Positions 47,565 through 57,858 are shown, counted from the first letter of the stretch. The stretch is DNA of 64,000 nt from Microbulbifer rhizosphaerae (GCF_014191725.1 NZ_JACHWZ010000014.1:62001-126000), one strand, 5' to 3'. The notes: a model not told the origin generated them from the letters alone. Numbers and translations are program-made.

Positions 47565-48278
47565 TTGACCTGGTTGGATATCGCCAGCGTAACTGGCTTT
47601 TTTGTCACCTGGATGGGGTACACGGTTTTCGCGCGCCGGAAGGCCAAAGTGGCCTGGTGTCTGGCGTCGTCCATGCAGTGGTACCGGGTGGAGTGGATGT
47701 TGCGCATGCTGGAGCGGGATATGCGCATGCCGGACGCGGCGATTATCGGCAATCTGGAGCGGGTGATCGGCTTCTTCGCTTCCACCAGTATCCTGATCCT
47801 TGCGGGCCTGGTGACCGCGCTCACCGCCGACACGGTGGCGGTGGAGATGATCAACAGCCTGCCGTTGGCGGAGACCACCACGGTGGTGCAATTCGAGCTG
47901 AAGGTACTGTTGCTGCTACTGATTTTTATCTTTGCGTTTTTCAATTTCACCTGGTCCCTGCGCCAGTATTCCTTTGCCAACGTGCTGATCGGCGCGGCGC
48001 CACCCGCGGAGGACGAGAGTTTTAGCGAGGAGGAGCGTCGCCGCTATGCGATCAGTACCGCCAAGGTGATCGACCAGGCCGGGCACAGCTACAACTACGG
48101 GCTGCGCTCTTACTATTTCGCCATGGCGGTGATGGGTTGGTTTATCCACCCGCTGTTGTTCGCGATCGGCTATCTGTTGGTGGCGCTGATACTTTTCCTG
48201 CGTGAGTTCCGTTCGCGCACTCTGCAGGTGCTGCTGGCGGCGGAGGCGCACAAGATCAATGGCGAGAGTATCAAATAG
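47565..48278 (+). CDS. DUF599 family membrane protein
   Basis: 237 residues from a TTG with GGAG eight bases upstream. Four membrane helices are visible. The family pattern WRVEWMLRMLERDMRMPDAAIIGNLERVIGFFASTSILILAGLVTAL and NFTWSLRQYSFANVLIGAAP is intact. The function of DUF599 is unknown. It runs into the MazG-like gene two bases later. Confidence 0.88.
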   Translation: MTWLDIASVTGFFVTWMGYTVFARRKAKVAWCLASSMQWYRVEWMLRMLERDMRMPDAAIIGNLERVIGFFASTSILILAGLVTALTADTVAVEMINSLPLAETTTVVQFELKVLLLLLIFIFAFFNFTWSLRQYSFANVLIGAAPPAEDESFSEEERRRYAISTAKVIDQAGHSYNYGLRSYYFAMAVMGWFIHPLLFAIGYLLVALILFLREFRSRTLQVLLAAEAHKINGESIK

Positions 48279-48279
48279 C

Positions 48280-48570
48280 ATGAATACCGCCGCGGTGTTG
48301 GCCGCTTTCGACGAGATCGCCCGCCGGCGCAACTGGCAGTCTTTGCACTTGGCTATGGCGCTGTCGGTGGAGGTGGCGGAGCTGTGCCGCCATCTGCAGT
48401 GGCTCGATGATGGGCAGGTGGAGCGGATGTTGCAGAGCGATGAGGCGGAAAGCGTTGCGGCGGAGCTGGCGGATATCCAGATGTACCTGCTCAAGCTGGC
48501 CGCGGTCATGGATATCGATCTGAACGAGGCCCTGGCGGACAAGATCGCCGAGAACCGGCGGCGTTTCTGA
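48280..48570 (+). CDS. MazG-like nucleotide pyrophosphohydrolase
   Basis: 96 residues, an all-alpha NTP-PPase of the short type. The metal-binding ExxE...ExxD arrangement is seen as MALSVEVAELCRHLQW and EAESVAAELADIQMYLLKLA. These enzymes cleave nucleoside triphosphates to monophosphates, cleaning the pool of damaged or non-canonical dNTPs. The ATG overlaps nothing but begins two bases after the DUF599 stop, so the two are one operon. Confidence 0.88.
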   Translation: MNTAAVLAAFDEIARRRNWQSLHLAMALSVEVAELCRHLQWLDDGQVERMLQSDEAESVAAELADIQMYLLKLAAVMDIDLNEALADKIAENRRRF

Positions 48571-48595
48571 ATTCCGTTCTCCCCTGTAGGAGTGG

Positions 48596-48648
48596 CCGTT
48601 GGCCGGGAGCGCCGAGCCCCAGCGCGGCAAGCGGGCCGCGGGCCCGCC
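48596..48648. repeat. REP-like half arm plus GC double-hairpin repeat
   Basis: GTAGGAGTGGCCGTTGGCCG (about 48596-48615) is a REP half-arm. It is fused to 48604-48648, which matches the double-hairpin repeat at 26797-26842 and 50017-50063. No matching right REP arm is present. Confidence 0.6.
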
Positions 48649-48655
48649 GAAGGAA

Positions 48656-49864
48656 TCAGGAAAACAACACCGCAGTCATCCCAAAACACAATCCCACCAA
48701 CAATCCCGCCAACCATTTCCAGCGCCCCATATCGCGCCAAGCGAAGTGCCAGCTGCCATTGACGGCGCGCGCGGAGTTAACCGTCCTCAGCCCGTAAAGA
48801 TAAACGCCGCTGATCGACAAGGCGCTGAGCAGGGTGCCGAAGAAGAACCAGGTCCATTTGGTAATTCGCCCGCCGAAGGCGCCGAAGTGCAGCGGATCAG
48901 CGGCCTCGGAGATGCGCAGGTGAAAACCCAGCCGGTCGCCCCTGCGGGTTTCCAGGTGTTCGCCGGTGCGCGGGTCGAAGGCCAGGTGGTTAGCCCGGTT
49001 GCGGACCAGCAGCGCTTCCGCCTGGCCGGTGAGCTTCAGGGTATCTCCCGCGCTGCGGGGCAGCTGTATCGAGCGGATGCGCAGTTCCGGGTAGAGGTGT
49101 TTGGCGGCGGCCACTGTTCCGGCCAGGGTTTCCGCGGCGGGTTGTTCCAGGCTGGTGACGCTGGCTACGGTGAGCGGAGGAGGATATTGTGCATTCAGGC
49201 CCCAGAGCTCCAGCAGGTACCAGATGCCGGTAATGGCGATCAGGGCGATAAACCACAGGCTCCACACGCCGAGGAGCCGGTGCATCTGGCCCCAGAAGCG
49301 GCGGGATTGCCTGTCCCGCCTTTTGCCGGCGCGCGGTTGTTCCCGGCGGGGGATTTTCCAGAAACCTTTCCACCAGCCCCGGTAGCAGACGATGCCGGTG
49401 ACCAGCGCGATCACCAGCAGAAATGACGTTGAGCAGACGATGGTGATGCCCAGGGCGAGTGGAAGCATCAGGTGGCGGTGGGCCTGGCGGAAAAAGCGCT
49501 GCCAGTTGTTCCAGCGGCCGGTGCCGGTGACCTGGCTGGTGGTGGGGTCCAGGTAAATGCGAAAGCGCTCGCCGGAGGAGTCCATTGCCACCGCCTCTGC
49601 GGCGAATTGGGAATCCACGGGTGCGTCGATGTTCAGCAGCTGCGCCTGGGGGTAGGCGGCGCGGGCGCTTCGGTAGAACTTTTCCCAATGGTATTCCACC
49701 GGCTCCACCGGTGGCTGGACGCGCATCGCCGGATTGAAGAGCCAGTCGATCTCGTGGGACACGGTGGCCAGGGTGCCGGTGACCAGTACGAAGCTCAGCA
49801 GCAGCGAGAGCTTCAGTCCGGCCCAGCTGTGCAGGCGGTACCATTTAAGGCGGTCGATAGCCAT
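48656..49864 (-). CDS. PepSY-associated transmembrane protein
   Basis: 402 residues with four membrane helices. The pattern WYRLHSWAGLKLSLLLSFVLVTGTLAT at the N-terminus, HRHLMLPL, FWGQMHRLLGVWSLWFIALIAITGIWYLLEL and FHLRISEAADPLHFGAFGG is that of PepSY_TM proteins with paired conserved His. Members next to siderophore receptors, such as FhuF-type or FoxB-like systems, are thought to reduce imported ferric-siderophore. Its gene follows the TonB-dependent receptor gene in the same direction, which fits iron uptake. Confidence 0.88.
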   Translation of the reverse strand: MAIDRLKWYRLHSWAGLKLSLLLSFVLVTGTLATVSHEIDWLFNPAMRVQPPVEPVEYHWEKFYRSARAAYPQAQLLNIDAPVDSQFAAEAVAMDSSGERFRIYLDPTTSQVTGTGRWNNWQRFFRQAHRHLMLPLALGITIVCSTSFLLVIALVTGIVCYRGWWKGFWKIPRREQPRAGKRRDRQSRRFWGQMHRLLGVWSLWFIALIAITGIWYLLELWGLNAQYPPPLTVASVTSLEQPAAETLAGTVAAAKHLYPELRIRSIQLPRSAGDTLKLTGQAEALLVRNRANHLAFDPRTGEHLETRRGDRLGFHLRISEAADPLHFGAFGGRITKWTWFFFGTLLSALSISGVYLYGLRTVNSARAVNGSWHFAWRDMGRWKWLAGLLVGLCFGMTAVLFS

Positions 49865-50016
49865 AACTTTTATTAGCCCCGAGTTCCCCGTTCGTTAGCA
49901 GGCACGGTGGCGGCCCTGCTGCCGGCATCAGGACCTTCACATCGAGGTTGGTTGTTCTTTCCCCGGTGGTAGGGTGGATGCGCTGTCGCTTCCTGTAATT
50001 TTTCAGGATCCCGACC

Positions 50017-50063
50017 GGCGGGCCTGCGGCCCGCAAGCGGAGCTGGAGCTCCGCGGTCCCGGG
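50017..50063. repeat. GC double-hairpin repeat, inverted copy
   Basis: Reverse-complement match of 26797-26842: two adjacent hairpins, GCGGAGCTCCAGCTCCGC-like and GCGGGCCGCAGGCCCGC-like, bracketed by CCCGGG. It ends right at the 3' end of the TonB receptor gene and could function as its transcript end. A remnant of the dispersed element (GGCCCTGCTGCCGGCATCAGG) lies nearby at 49907. Confidence 0.65.
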
Positions 50064-52199
50064 TTAAAAGTTCTGCGTGACCTGCACCACCAGTTCCCGC
50101 GGGTCCCCGGGGAAGTGGCCGTTGCGCTCGTTGAAGCCGCTGACCGCGTACTCCTTGTCGAGAAGGTTTTTCACGTTCACTTGCACCAGGGTGTCGTTCC
50201 AGGCGGTGCTCCAGCTCAGGTCGAATACCGTGAACGGTTTGACCCGCTGGCCGTTGAAGCTGAATTGTTCGCTGACGTAGTCGGCGCCGAAAGCGATCGA
50301 CGAGTTGATCGAGGGGAAGTCGTAGCGGCTCCATAGTCCCGCTTGGTGCCGGGGGGCGTTAGCGAAGCGGTCGCTGAAGCGGTCGTTTTCGATGATGGTG
50401 TTGATTAGGTATTGTCCCTCCGCGCCCTTCACCATCCGGGTGTCGTTGTAGGCGTAGTTGGCGGTGATGGTCCAGCTGTCACTGAGGTCGCCCACCAGGG
50501 TGGCCTCGAAGCCCTGGCTCTCCACTTTGCCCACATTGATCAGCGCCGGGATGCCGTCGTCGAGGCCACCGTCATCGGGGTTGGCCATGGTCACGTCTTT
50601 TTTGGTGATGGTGTAGACGGCGAGGGTGGTCATCATGCTGCCGTCGAGCCACTCGCTCTTTATTCCCAGTTCTATCTGGTTGCCGGTTTCCGGGTCCAGA
50701 CTGCCCTCTTCACTCACATCTTCCTGCTCACCCAGCCCGATGGGATTGAAGCTCTCGGAGTAGTTCAGGTAAAGGGAGGTGTGGTCCAGCGGCTTGAATA
50801 CCAGGCTGGCGCGGGGAACCAGGGCATTATCTTCGAAGCGGTAGCCGGAGGCTTTGGCTGTATCCTCGAAGGTATCGTGGCGCACGCCGACCAGCGCCGA
50901 CCAGAGCGGGCCCAGTTCCATCTGGTCCTGCAGATAGACGCTGTAGCGATCGGATTTTGCACCGTCGCTGCCCATATTCCGCAGGTTATAAGTGCTGGGG
51001 TCGGTTTCGCCGTAGTTCAGCTCGAAAATATTCAGGTTGACCACGCCGTCCGCTTCGTAGCGGGCGCGGAAGTAATCGTATTCGGTGTCCACCTTGTGAT
51101 AGTCGCCGCCGAACAGTATCTGGTGGTCGATGGAGGCGGTGTCGAGGGCGTAGACGAAATCCGCGGTCAGGCTGGTCTCGGCGTTCTGCCGGTGTTGTTT
51201 GCGGTACTCGCGCTTGATGGTGCCGTCGTTGACATCCTCTTTGTCGTCGCCGTTCACATCCACCCAGCCGCGGGATTCGTGGTACTGCTGGTCGCGCTCG
51301 TTGTCCAGCTGGCGCAGGGTGGTGCTGAGGCTCAGATTTTTGCTGAACCAGTGGTCCAGGGTGGCCTGTAACACCAGCGCTTCCAGATCCTGGAAATCAC
51401 CCTTTTCGTTGGCGTTATAGGAGCGGTCGACGAGGAAGTTGCCGTCGTCGTCCACCGGTACGCCGCGCAGCCGGTTGCCTCCCAGGTCCTGCTCAATGTA
51501 GTCGAAGGTAGTGGTCAGCCGGGTGTTCTCCGCCAGTTCGAACAACAGGCCGCCGGCCACTTCCTGATTGGCGGCGTCGGCGTTGTTGCGAAAGCTATCC
51601 TGTTCCTCGTAGAAAGTGCCGAAGCGGTAGGCGACGGATTCGCTCAGGCCGCCGGTGGTATCGACGGAGCCGCCAAGCCGGTCGTAGTTGCCTGCGGTCA
51701 GGTTGACTTCGGTGTTCTCCTCGAAGCGGGGCTTTTTCGACACATAGTTAATGGTGCCACCCGGTTCGCCTCCACCGTAGAGGGCGCCGGCGGGGCCCTT
51801 GAGAATCTCCACTCGCTCGAAGTTGAACAGCTGCGGCACGCCAAACCCGGAGTAGGGGTCGCCGCGTACACCGTCATAAAAGACGTTGGCGTCGTCGCGG
51901 AAACCGCGGAAGGTCACCCCGGAATAACTGAACTCGCTAACCCCGGCCACCGCGCGGTAGAGGTCGGTCACCTGGCGCGCCGCCTGGTCGCGCATTAGCT
52001 GTGCGCTGAGCACCTGTACGGACTGGGGAATATCCATGATATCGGTGGCCACCTTGGTGCCCACGCGGGTTTCGCTCTCCAGGTAGAACTCCTGTGCGCG
52101 GCCGGTGACCACGACTTCCTCTTCCACACTGTCGGCGGCGGCAGCGGTTGCACTGTGCAGGGCGATGGCAAGGGGCAGCAGGTGCTTTGCAGAATTCAC
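50064..52199 (-). CDS. TonB-dependent siderophore receptor
   Basis: 711 residues from a GTG at 52199; the frame is open further upstream, but the Sec signal (VNSAKHLLPLAIALHSATAAAA) starts there and AGGA lies nine bases before. A plug domain follows with the TonB-box-like EEEVVVTGR near the mature start and TDIMDIPQSVQVLSAQLMRDQ, GVTFRGFRDDANVFYDGVRGD, VEILKGPAGALYGGGEPGGTINYVSKKP. A 22-strand barrel ends in the TonB C-terminal pattern with the terminal Phe (VVQVTQNF). The plug wording is FhuA/FoxA-type, implying hydroxamate or catecholate ferric siderophores. A Fur box lies upstream. Confidence 0.93.
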   Translation of the reverse strand: MNSAKHLLPLAIALHSATAAAADSVEEEVVVTGRAQEFYLESETRVGTKVATDIMDIPQSVQVLSAQLMRDQAARQVTDLYRAVAGVSEFSYSGVTFRGFRDDANVFYDGVRGDPYSGFGVPQLFNFERVEILKGPAGALYGGGEPGGTINYVSKKPRFEENTEVNLTAGNYDRLGGSVDTTGGLSESVAYRFGTFYEEQDSFRNNADAANQEVAGGLLFELAENTRLTTTFDYIEQDLGGNRLRGVPVDDDGNFLVDRSYNANEKGDFQDLEALVLQATLDHWFSKNLSLSTTLRQLDNERDQQYHESRGWVDVNGDDKEDVNDGTIKREYRKQHRQNAETSLTADFVYALDTASIDHQILFGGDYHKVDTEYDYFRARYEADGVVNLNIFELNYGETDPSTYNLRNMGSDGAKSDRYSVYLQDQMELGPLWSALVGVRHDTFEDTAKASGYRFEDNALVPRASLVFKPLDHTSLYLNYSESFNPIGLGEQEDVSEEGSLDPETGNQIELGIKSEWLDGSMMTTLAVYTITKKDVTMANPDDGGLDDGIPALINVGKVESQGFEATLVGDLSDSWTITANYAYNDTRMVKGAEGQYLINTIIENDRFSDRFANAPRHQAGLWSRYDFPSINSSIAFGADYVSEQFSFNGQRVKPFTVFDLSWSTAWNDTLVQVNVKNLLDKEYAVSGFNERNGHFPGDPRELVVQVTQNF

Positions 52200-52274
52200 T
52201 TGGAGTTGTCCTTGGTTCGTTTTTGGGGGAATTATTGAGGTGCGATAAATTAACATCAGATAATCTAAATGTAA

Positions 52275-52293
52275 ATTATTATCATTTATTATC
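52275..52293 (-). promoter_or_regulatory. Fur box upstream of the TonB-dependent receptor
   Basis: Read leftward from 52293, two GATAAT hexamers in the arrangement GATAATAAATGATAAT match the Fur recognition array. It lies 76 bases from the receptor start and 65 bases from the divergent cmoM start, so iron repression of the receptor, and perhaps an effect on cmoM, is expected. Confidence 0.75.
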
Positions 52294-52357
52294 GTGGCGA
52301 TTTTCAGCGGGGCGAAGCAGTCGTACACTCGGCGGCACTTCGAACCGGAGACAATCG

Positions 52358-53134
52358 ATGACCGACCGCAATTTCGACGACCTGGCACACCGCTTCAGGC
52401 AGCGCATCTACGGCGGCCTCAAGGGGGATATTCGCCTGGCGGTGCTGAACCGGGACCTTGCGCCGCTGCTGAGCAAGGGGGCCGGACTGAAGGTGGTGGA
52501 CGCCGGCGGCGGCCAGGGCCAGTTCGCGATGGATCTGGCGGAGGGGGGCCACCGGGTCTACCTGGCGGATATCTCCGCGCAAATGCTGCAACAGGCTGAG
52601 GAGCAACTGGCCGGCCGGGGCCTGGGGGAGCGGGTGACACTGCTGCACAGGCCGCTGCAGGCGTTGCCGGAACTGGAGGAGGTGCGCGGCAGCGACCTGG
52701 TCCTCTGCCACGCGGTACTGGAATGGTTGGAACAACCGCGTATGGCGCTGCAACAGCTGGCGACGCTGTTAAAGTCCGGTGGCCATTTGTCGCTCACCTT
52801 CTACAACCGCCGCGCATTGGAATTCCGCCTGCTGCAGAGGGGCAGTTTTCGGCAGTTAGATCGTAATATTCAAAGCGGCCACTGGGGTGGACACCCCGGC
52901 AGCCTCACACCGCAGAACCCTTTGAAACTGGAGTGGGTGCAGGACTGGCTGCTACAGGCGGGCTTTTCCATCGTCGCCCACAGCGGCATCCGCTGTTTCC
53001 ATGATTTTATGACCCCCGCGATTCGCGAGAAGCTGCCCGCGGCAGCGATCGTGGACAAGGAACTGGAATACTCCCGCCTCGAGCCTTACCGGCAACTGGC
53101 GCGCTATGTGCATCTGCTGTGCCGGCTGCCGTAG
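52358..53134 (+). CDS. cmoM: tRNA 5-carboxymethoxyuridine methyltransferase CmoM
   Basis: 258 residues. CmoM methylates cmo5U34 to the methyl ester (mcmo5U) in a subset of tRNAs, the last step after CmoA/CmoB. Marks: FDDLAHRFRQRIYGGLKGDIRLAVLNRDL, the SAM loop VVDAGGGQGQFAMDLAEGGH, LCHAVLEWLEQP and SLTFYNRRALEFRLLQRGSF, which match E. coli CmoM (SmtA). The ATG at 52358 follows a CCGGAG site. Divergent from the iron-regulated receptor. Confidence 0.94.
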   Translation: MTDRNFDDLAHRFRQRIYGGLKGDIRLAVLNRDLAPLLSKGAGLKVVDAGGGQGQFAMDLAEGGHRVYLADISAQMLQQAEEQLAGRGLGERVTLLHRPLQALPELEEVRGSDLVLCHAVLEWLEQPRMALQQLATLLKSGGHLSLTFYNRRALEFRLLQRGSFRQLDRNIQSGHWGGHPGSLTPQNPLKLEWVQDWLLQAGFSIVAHSGIRCFHDFMTPAIREKLPAAAIVDKELEYSRLEPYRQLARYVHLLCRLP

Positions 53135-53239
53135 TACTCGGTTTCAAATCAAGCTCTTATAGTCGTCAGAGCGGCGCAGGAACTCGATGCCGGACTTGAT
53201 CCGGTACGGGAGCCAGCATTCGGTGGTTTCCTGCAGGCA

Positions 53240-54658
53240 TCAGCCCGATCGGCGGCCGGTGTGGCTGAAGCCCGGCTGGCTGGCCGAGTGTGTCACCGGG
53301 TGGGCGCGCAGGTATTCCACCGCGCACTGGATATCCTCCAGCAACAGCGAGGCCATATCGCGGCTGACACCGTGCCGGATCAGTATCCGCTGGATCACGC
53401 AGTCCTGGCGGTTGGCGGGCAGTGGATAGGAAGGAACCTGCCAGCCGCGCATGCGCAGCCGCTCGGAGAGGTCGTAGAGGTTGAAGCCCCAGCTCCCGGG
53501 CTTGAGGGTGTAGCTGATCGCCGGCAGGCCGCCCCGGCCGTCGTAGAAAAGTTCGAAAGGGTCCAGTTTGCCGATCTGCTCCGCCAACCACTGGGCGGTG
53601 TTTGCACAGTGCTGTTGCACGGTCCGGTAGCCCCGGAAACCCAGGCGCAGGAAATTGTAATACTGGGCAATAATCTCGCCGCCGGGACGGCTGAAATTGA
53701 GCGCGAAGGTGGGCATGTTTCCACCCAGGTAGTCCACGCGGAATATCAGTTCCTCGGGCAGTTCCTCGGTGTCGCGCCACATCACCCAGCCCACGCCCAA
53801 GGGGGCGAGGCCGTACTTGTGGCCGGAGGCGTTGATGGATTTCACCCGCTCGATGCGGAAGTCCCACACCACCTCCGGCTGGATAAAGGGCGCCACGAAA
53901 CCGCCGCTGGCAGCGTCCACGTGGATGGGGATATCCAGCCCTTTCTCCCGCTGCAGCCGGTCCAGTTCGCGGGCGATGGTTCCCACTGATTCGTACACGC
54001 AGGTAAAGGTGACGCCGAAGGTGGCCACCAGGCCGATGGTGTTTTCGTCGGCGTATTGGGCGATTTTCTCTGGGTTGAGGCACACCTCGTCGCCGTCGAG
54101 GGGTATCTCGCGCAGCTCCACGTCGAAATAGCGGGCGAATTTGTGCCAGCACACCTGCACCGGGCCGCAGATCAGGTTCGGCTTGCTCGCATCGGCGCCG
54201 GCGTCCCGGCGGCGCTTGCGCCACCGCCACTTGAGTGCCAGGCCGCCGAGCATCGCGGCCTCAGAGGAGCCGGTGGTGGAACAGCCGATGGTGTCGGCGG
54301 CCTCCGGCGAATGCCAGAGCTCGGCGAGGATATGTACGCAGCGGGACTCGATCTCCGCGGTCTGCGGATACTCGTCCTTGTCGATCATGTTCTTGTCGAG
54401 GCACTCCTCCATCAACTGGTGTACCTCCGGTTCGGCCCAGGTGGTGCAGAAAGTGGCCAGGTTCTGGCGGGAATTGCCGTCCATAAACAGCTCGTCGCGC
54501 ACCAGTTGGTAACTGGTGCGCGCGCTGGCGCCATCTACGGGCATTGAATAACGGGGCAGACTCCGCGCGGAGGCGGCGGAGGCAAAGATGTCCGCATCCA
54601 CGCCGTTTCCGTGGGCGGGGCTGCGCAGCCCCCGTTTGCTGTGAAGCGGCATTGGCAA
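53240..54658 (-). CDS. gadB: glutamate decarboxylase
   Basis: 472 residues, PLP-dependent. It decarboxylates glutamate to GABA, consuming a proton. PLP motifs: [23 protein letters not shown] (246-253) and the Schiff-base Lys281 in [10 protein letters not shown]. The N-terminal [12 protein letters not shown] and the C-terminal HTG tail are typical of bacterial GadB. An alternative ATG is at 54652. No gadC antiporter or gad regulator is nearby, so the acid-resistance pairing cannot be inferred from context. Confidence 0.95.
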   Translation of the reverse strand: MPMPLHSKRGLRSPAHGNGVDADIFASAASARSLPRYSMPVDGASARTSYQLVRDELFMDGNSRQNLATFCTTWAEPEVHQLMEECLDKNMIDKDEYPQTAEIESRCVHILAELWHSPEAADTIGCSTTGSSEAAMLGGLALKWRWRKRRRDAGADASKPNLICGPVQVCWHKFARYFDVELREIPLDGDEVCLNPEKIAQYADENTIGLVATFGVTFTCVYESVGTIARELDRLQREKGLDIPIHVDAASGGFVAPFIQPEVVWDFRIERVKSINASGHKYGLAPLGVGWVMWRDTEELPEELIFRVDYLGGNMPTFALNFSRPGGEIIAQYYNFLRLGFRGYRTVQQHCANTAQWLAEQIGKLDPFELFYDGRGGLPAISYTLKPGSWGFNLYDLSERLRMRGWQVPSYPLPANRQDCVIQRILIRHGVSRDMASLLLEDIQCAVEYLRAHPVTHSASQPGFSHTGRRSG

Positions 54659-54754
54659 TGGTCCCAGGCGGAAAAAGCGTCACTAATCAGTGTAGACAGA
54701 AATTTCCGGGGATCGGGGGCGGGGTGTGTTTACCAGGGTGCCATGGCGACCGCT

Positions 54755-55249
54755 TTATCCCTGTTCCTTGAGCAGCAGCTCCTTGGCGGCATTGATGCGC
54801 GAGGCCAGGTAGTCGTTCCCGCCCCGGTCCGGGTGGAGCTTCTGGATCAACTGGCGGTGGGCGCTGACGATTTCCTCGCGGCCGGCATCGGCGCCGACGC
54901 CGAGAATCCGGCGGGCTTCGCCGCTGGTGAGGGGAGGGTTCTCGCCCGCTTCTTCCTGCTGTCTTCCCCTCCGGGCGCTGGCGTGCCTGGCGATCAGGGG
55001 CGCCAGCCAGGGCAGGTGGCGACCGAGCCAGCTCAGGCCCCGCCCCAGCACCGGCAGCACCACGGCGACGGCGGCGGCCACCCAGTGCAGGCGGCCGCTG
55101 ATGGCCAGCACCACCGCCAGCAAGGCCACACCGATCAACAGCCACTGCAGCAACAGCTTGCGCCGCTCCTCGGGGTGGCTGGCTTTGAATTTTTGCCACG
55201 CCAGCCAGGCGACGATGCCGACGGCGATCAGCAGGACGATACGGGCCAA
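54755..55249 (-). CDS. J-domain membrane protein
   Basis: 164 residues from a TTG. Two or three N-terminal membrane helices ([53 protein letters not shown]) are followed by a short C-terminal J domain, [54 protein letters not shown], with the essential HPD. The topology resembles TIM14/DjlB-type proteins that recruit DnaK to the membrane. Partner and substrate are unknown. Confidence 0.85.
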   Translation of the reverse strand: MARIVLLIAVGIVAWLAWQKFKASHPEERRKLLLQWLLIGVALLAVVLAISGRLHWVAAAVAVVLPVLGRGLSWLGRHLPWLAPLIARHASARRGRQQEEAGENPPLTSGEARRILGVGADAGREEIVSAHRQLIQKLHPDRGGNDYLASRINAAKELLLKEQG

Positions 55250-55268
55250 GGAGTTCTCTCTAATTCAG

Positions 55269-55454
55269 TCATTCGGCCCAATAGGATATCAGATGTCGAT
55301 GCGTATGCCGCGGAGAGAAAATCTTCCGGCTGCCGGGCGACTTCATTACTGTGGTCTTCCGCGCCCTCAGGGTGACCTTATTGGGTTGAAAGCTGGACGC
55401 CGCGTGCGCATCGACAATCAGGAGCGCGACACCCGCAATCAGATATTTATGCAT
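55269..55454 (-). CDS. possible small exported protein
   Basis: 61 residues, MHKYLIAGVALLIVDAHA then ASSFQPNKVTLRARKTTVMKSPGSRK... The N-terminus looks like a signal peptide, and the mature part is short and basic. No clear ribosome site precedes the ATG and the codon pattern is ordinary. It may be real or a chance frame in the 55250-55622 gap, which otherwise holds nothing I recognise. Confidence 0.25.
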   Translation of the reverse strand: MHKYLIAGVALLIVDAHAASSFQPNKVTLRARKTTVMKSPGSRKIFSPRHTHRHLISYWAE

Positions 55455-55622
55455 TTTTTTTTCACACCATTCCCTGCGTTTCAGGTGAGCTGGATTATTT
55501 CTTCCGCAATAAAAGCAGCCCTGCTCACTGAAGCGGCGGGGATTTAGCGGTACACTGGCATCTATTGGCAATTGTTACCTTGTCTTTTGCGCAAACCGAA
55601 AAGAAGGAGACGAAAAACCGAC

Positions 55623-56240
55623 ATGACTTCCAGCAACCACAGTCGACGTTTGTTTGGGCTTACCGTTCGACAGAATGCACACCCGGATATGCGCAAGTTG
55701 CGCCGCGAGGCGGGAGACCCCAGCCTGCATGGCAACAAGTTTTGGAAAAGTTCCTGCCTCACCATGGACTACCTCAAGCGCAACCCGCTGAAAAAAGGCG
55801 CGCGGGTATTGGACCTGGGATGCGGCTGGGGCCTGGGCGGTATCTTCTGCGCAAAGCACTTCGGCGCCCGGGTCACCGGCCTGGACGCGGATCCCAGCGT
55901 GTTTCCGTTCGTGCACTACCACGCGGAATTGAACGGTGTGGCGGTGGACACCTGGCGGTGCCGCTATGAAAAAGTCCGGGAATCGGATCTGGGCGAGTTC
56001 GACGCGCTGATCGGCACGGATATCTGCTTCTGGGACCAGCTGGAAAAGCCGCTGTACAATCTCACCCGCCGCGCCCTGAGCGCCGGCGTTGGCCGCGTGA
56101 TCCTGGCCGACCCGGGACGGACGCCCTTCCGCCGCTTGGCGGAGCGGGCAGAGGAAAAGCTGGGCGCGGATTACCGGGAGTGGTCAGTAAGCCGGCCGAT
56201 GAAGGCCTCCGGCTGCATCATGGAGGCCTCCCAGGGGTGA
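55623..56240 (+). CDS. class I SAM-dependent methyltransferase
   Basis: 205 residues. The SAM-binding motif I is VLDLGCGWGLGGIF (about 63-76), followed by GLDADPSVFPFVHYHAELNGV and LIGTDICFWDQLEKPLYNL, suggesting a small-molecule or protein N-methyltransferase of the METTL-like type. The opening HSRRLFGLTVRQNAHPDMRKLRREAG is a recognisable N-terminal block. AAGGAGA precedes the start but 12 bases away. Target unknown; it precedes msrA but is separated by ~100 bases. Confidence 0.82.
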   Translation: MTSSNHSRRLFGLTVRQNAHPDMRKLRREAGDPSLHGNKFWKSSCLTMDYLKRNPLKKGARVLDLGCGWGLGGIFCAKHFGARVTGLDADPSVFPFVHYHAELNGVAVDTWRCRYEKVRESDLGEFDALIGTDICFWDQLEKPLYNLTRRALSAGVGRVILADPGRTPFRRLAERAEEKLGADYREWSVSRPMKASGCIMEASQG

Positions 56241-56281
56241 ACTTCAGCTTGCCCAGGCAGGACGCCGGAGGGGCATGCCCC

Positions 56282-56304
56282 GATAGGCACGCTGCGCACC
56301 TATC
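56282..56304. repeat. short hairpin between methyltransferase and msrA
   Basis: GATAGG (56282-56287) and CCTATC (56299-56304) enclose CACGCTGCGCA. It is an imperfect GC-centred hairpin without a T run; a weak transcript end is possible. Confidence 0.4.
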
Positions 56305-56344
56305 CTACCAATGACAGCCGACTATCAACTATTGAGGAAACTTC

Positions 56345-56973
<629 letters not shown>

Positions 56974-56980
<7 letters not shown>

Positions 56981-57858
56981 TCCACGGTCAACGCTTCGGC
57001 TTTGCTTGTCTGTGTCGATTGATCACTGTTATCTGGATGCAGTATATGCGCACACCAGTCGCTCCAGCTCCCGGCGTAGAGCAGGGCATTGGTGCGGCCG
57101 ATCAGGTGCAGTGAGAGCAGATTGGCGCAGGCGGTGACACCCGAGCCGCAGTAGTTGACCAATTGCTCGTCCGCGGGAATGTCCCGCCAGTTGCCGGCCA
57201 GTTCCTCGCGACTTTTCAGCCTGCCGTTGTCGTCGGTCACACATTGCCAGGGTTTGTTGATGGCGGTGGGAATATGGCCGGCGATGGGATCTATGGGTTC
57301 CTCGATACCGAGAAAGCGTTCTGTATCGCGAGCGTCGATCAGTTGCCAGGGAGGATTCTCCAGGCCCCTGTGGAGTGGTCCGTAGCCGATGACCAGGTGG
57401 CGCCGCGGCCGGCAGGTCAGATTGCCGCTTTGCGCGGGTGCCGTGTCCCCGGATTCCTGCGGCAGGCCGGACTCGCGCCAGGCCCGCAGGCCGCCGTTGA
57501 GGACGGATACCTGTTCGTGGCCGAAGTAGCGCAGCAGCCACCAGGCGCGAGCGGCGAAGGCCAGGCGCTGGTCGTCGTAGACGATGACCCGGGTGTCCCG
57601 GGAGATACCGGCGCGGCGGGCGAATTCCTGGAACTGCCGCGGGTCCGGCAGCGGGTGGCGGCCGCCGTAGCGGCCGACGGGAGCGGACAGGTCGCGGTGC
57701 AGGCTGGCGTAGCGGGCGCCGGGAATATGCCCTTCGCGAAATCGCTGCTCGCCGGCCTGGGGCTCCGCCAGGTCGTAACGGCAGTCGAGCACCACCACTT
57801 GCGGGTGGTGGAGAATTTCCGCGAGTTCAAAAACTTCTATCGCCGCCCGATCGCTCAT
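56974..57858 (-). CDS. sseA: 3-mercaptopyruvate/thiosulfate sulfurtransferase
   Basis: 294 residues, two rhodanese domains. The N-terminal domain is inactive; the C-terminal active loop CGSGVTA (Cys237) has the wording of 3-mercaptopyruvate sulfurtransferases (CGSGVTA) rather than thiosulfate rhodaneses. [15 protein letters not shown] and [10 protein letters not shown] are the paired substrate-channel blocks. Role: sulfur transfer from 3-mercaptopyruvate, giving persulfide. Overlaps msrA at the 3' end by 7 bases, tail to tail. Confidence 0.9.

Noticed and set aside
53240..54658. Glutamate-dependent acid-resistance locus
   Set aside because: gadB stands alone: no gadC antiporter or acid regulator is present, so only the enzyme is annotated.
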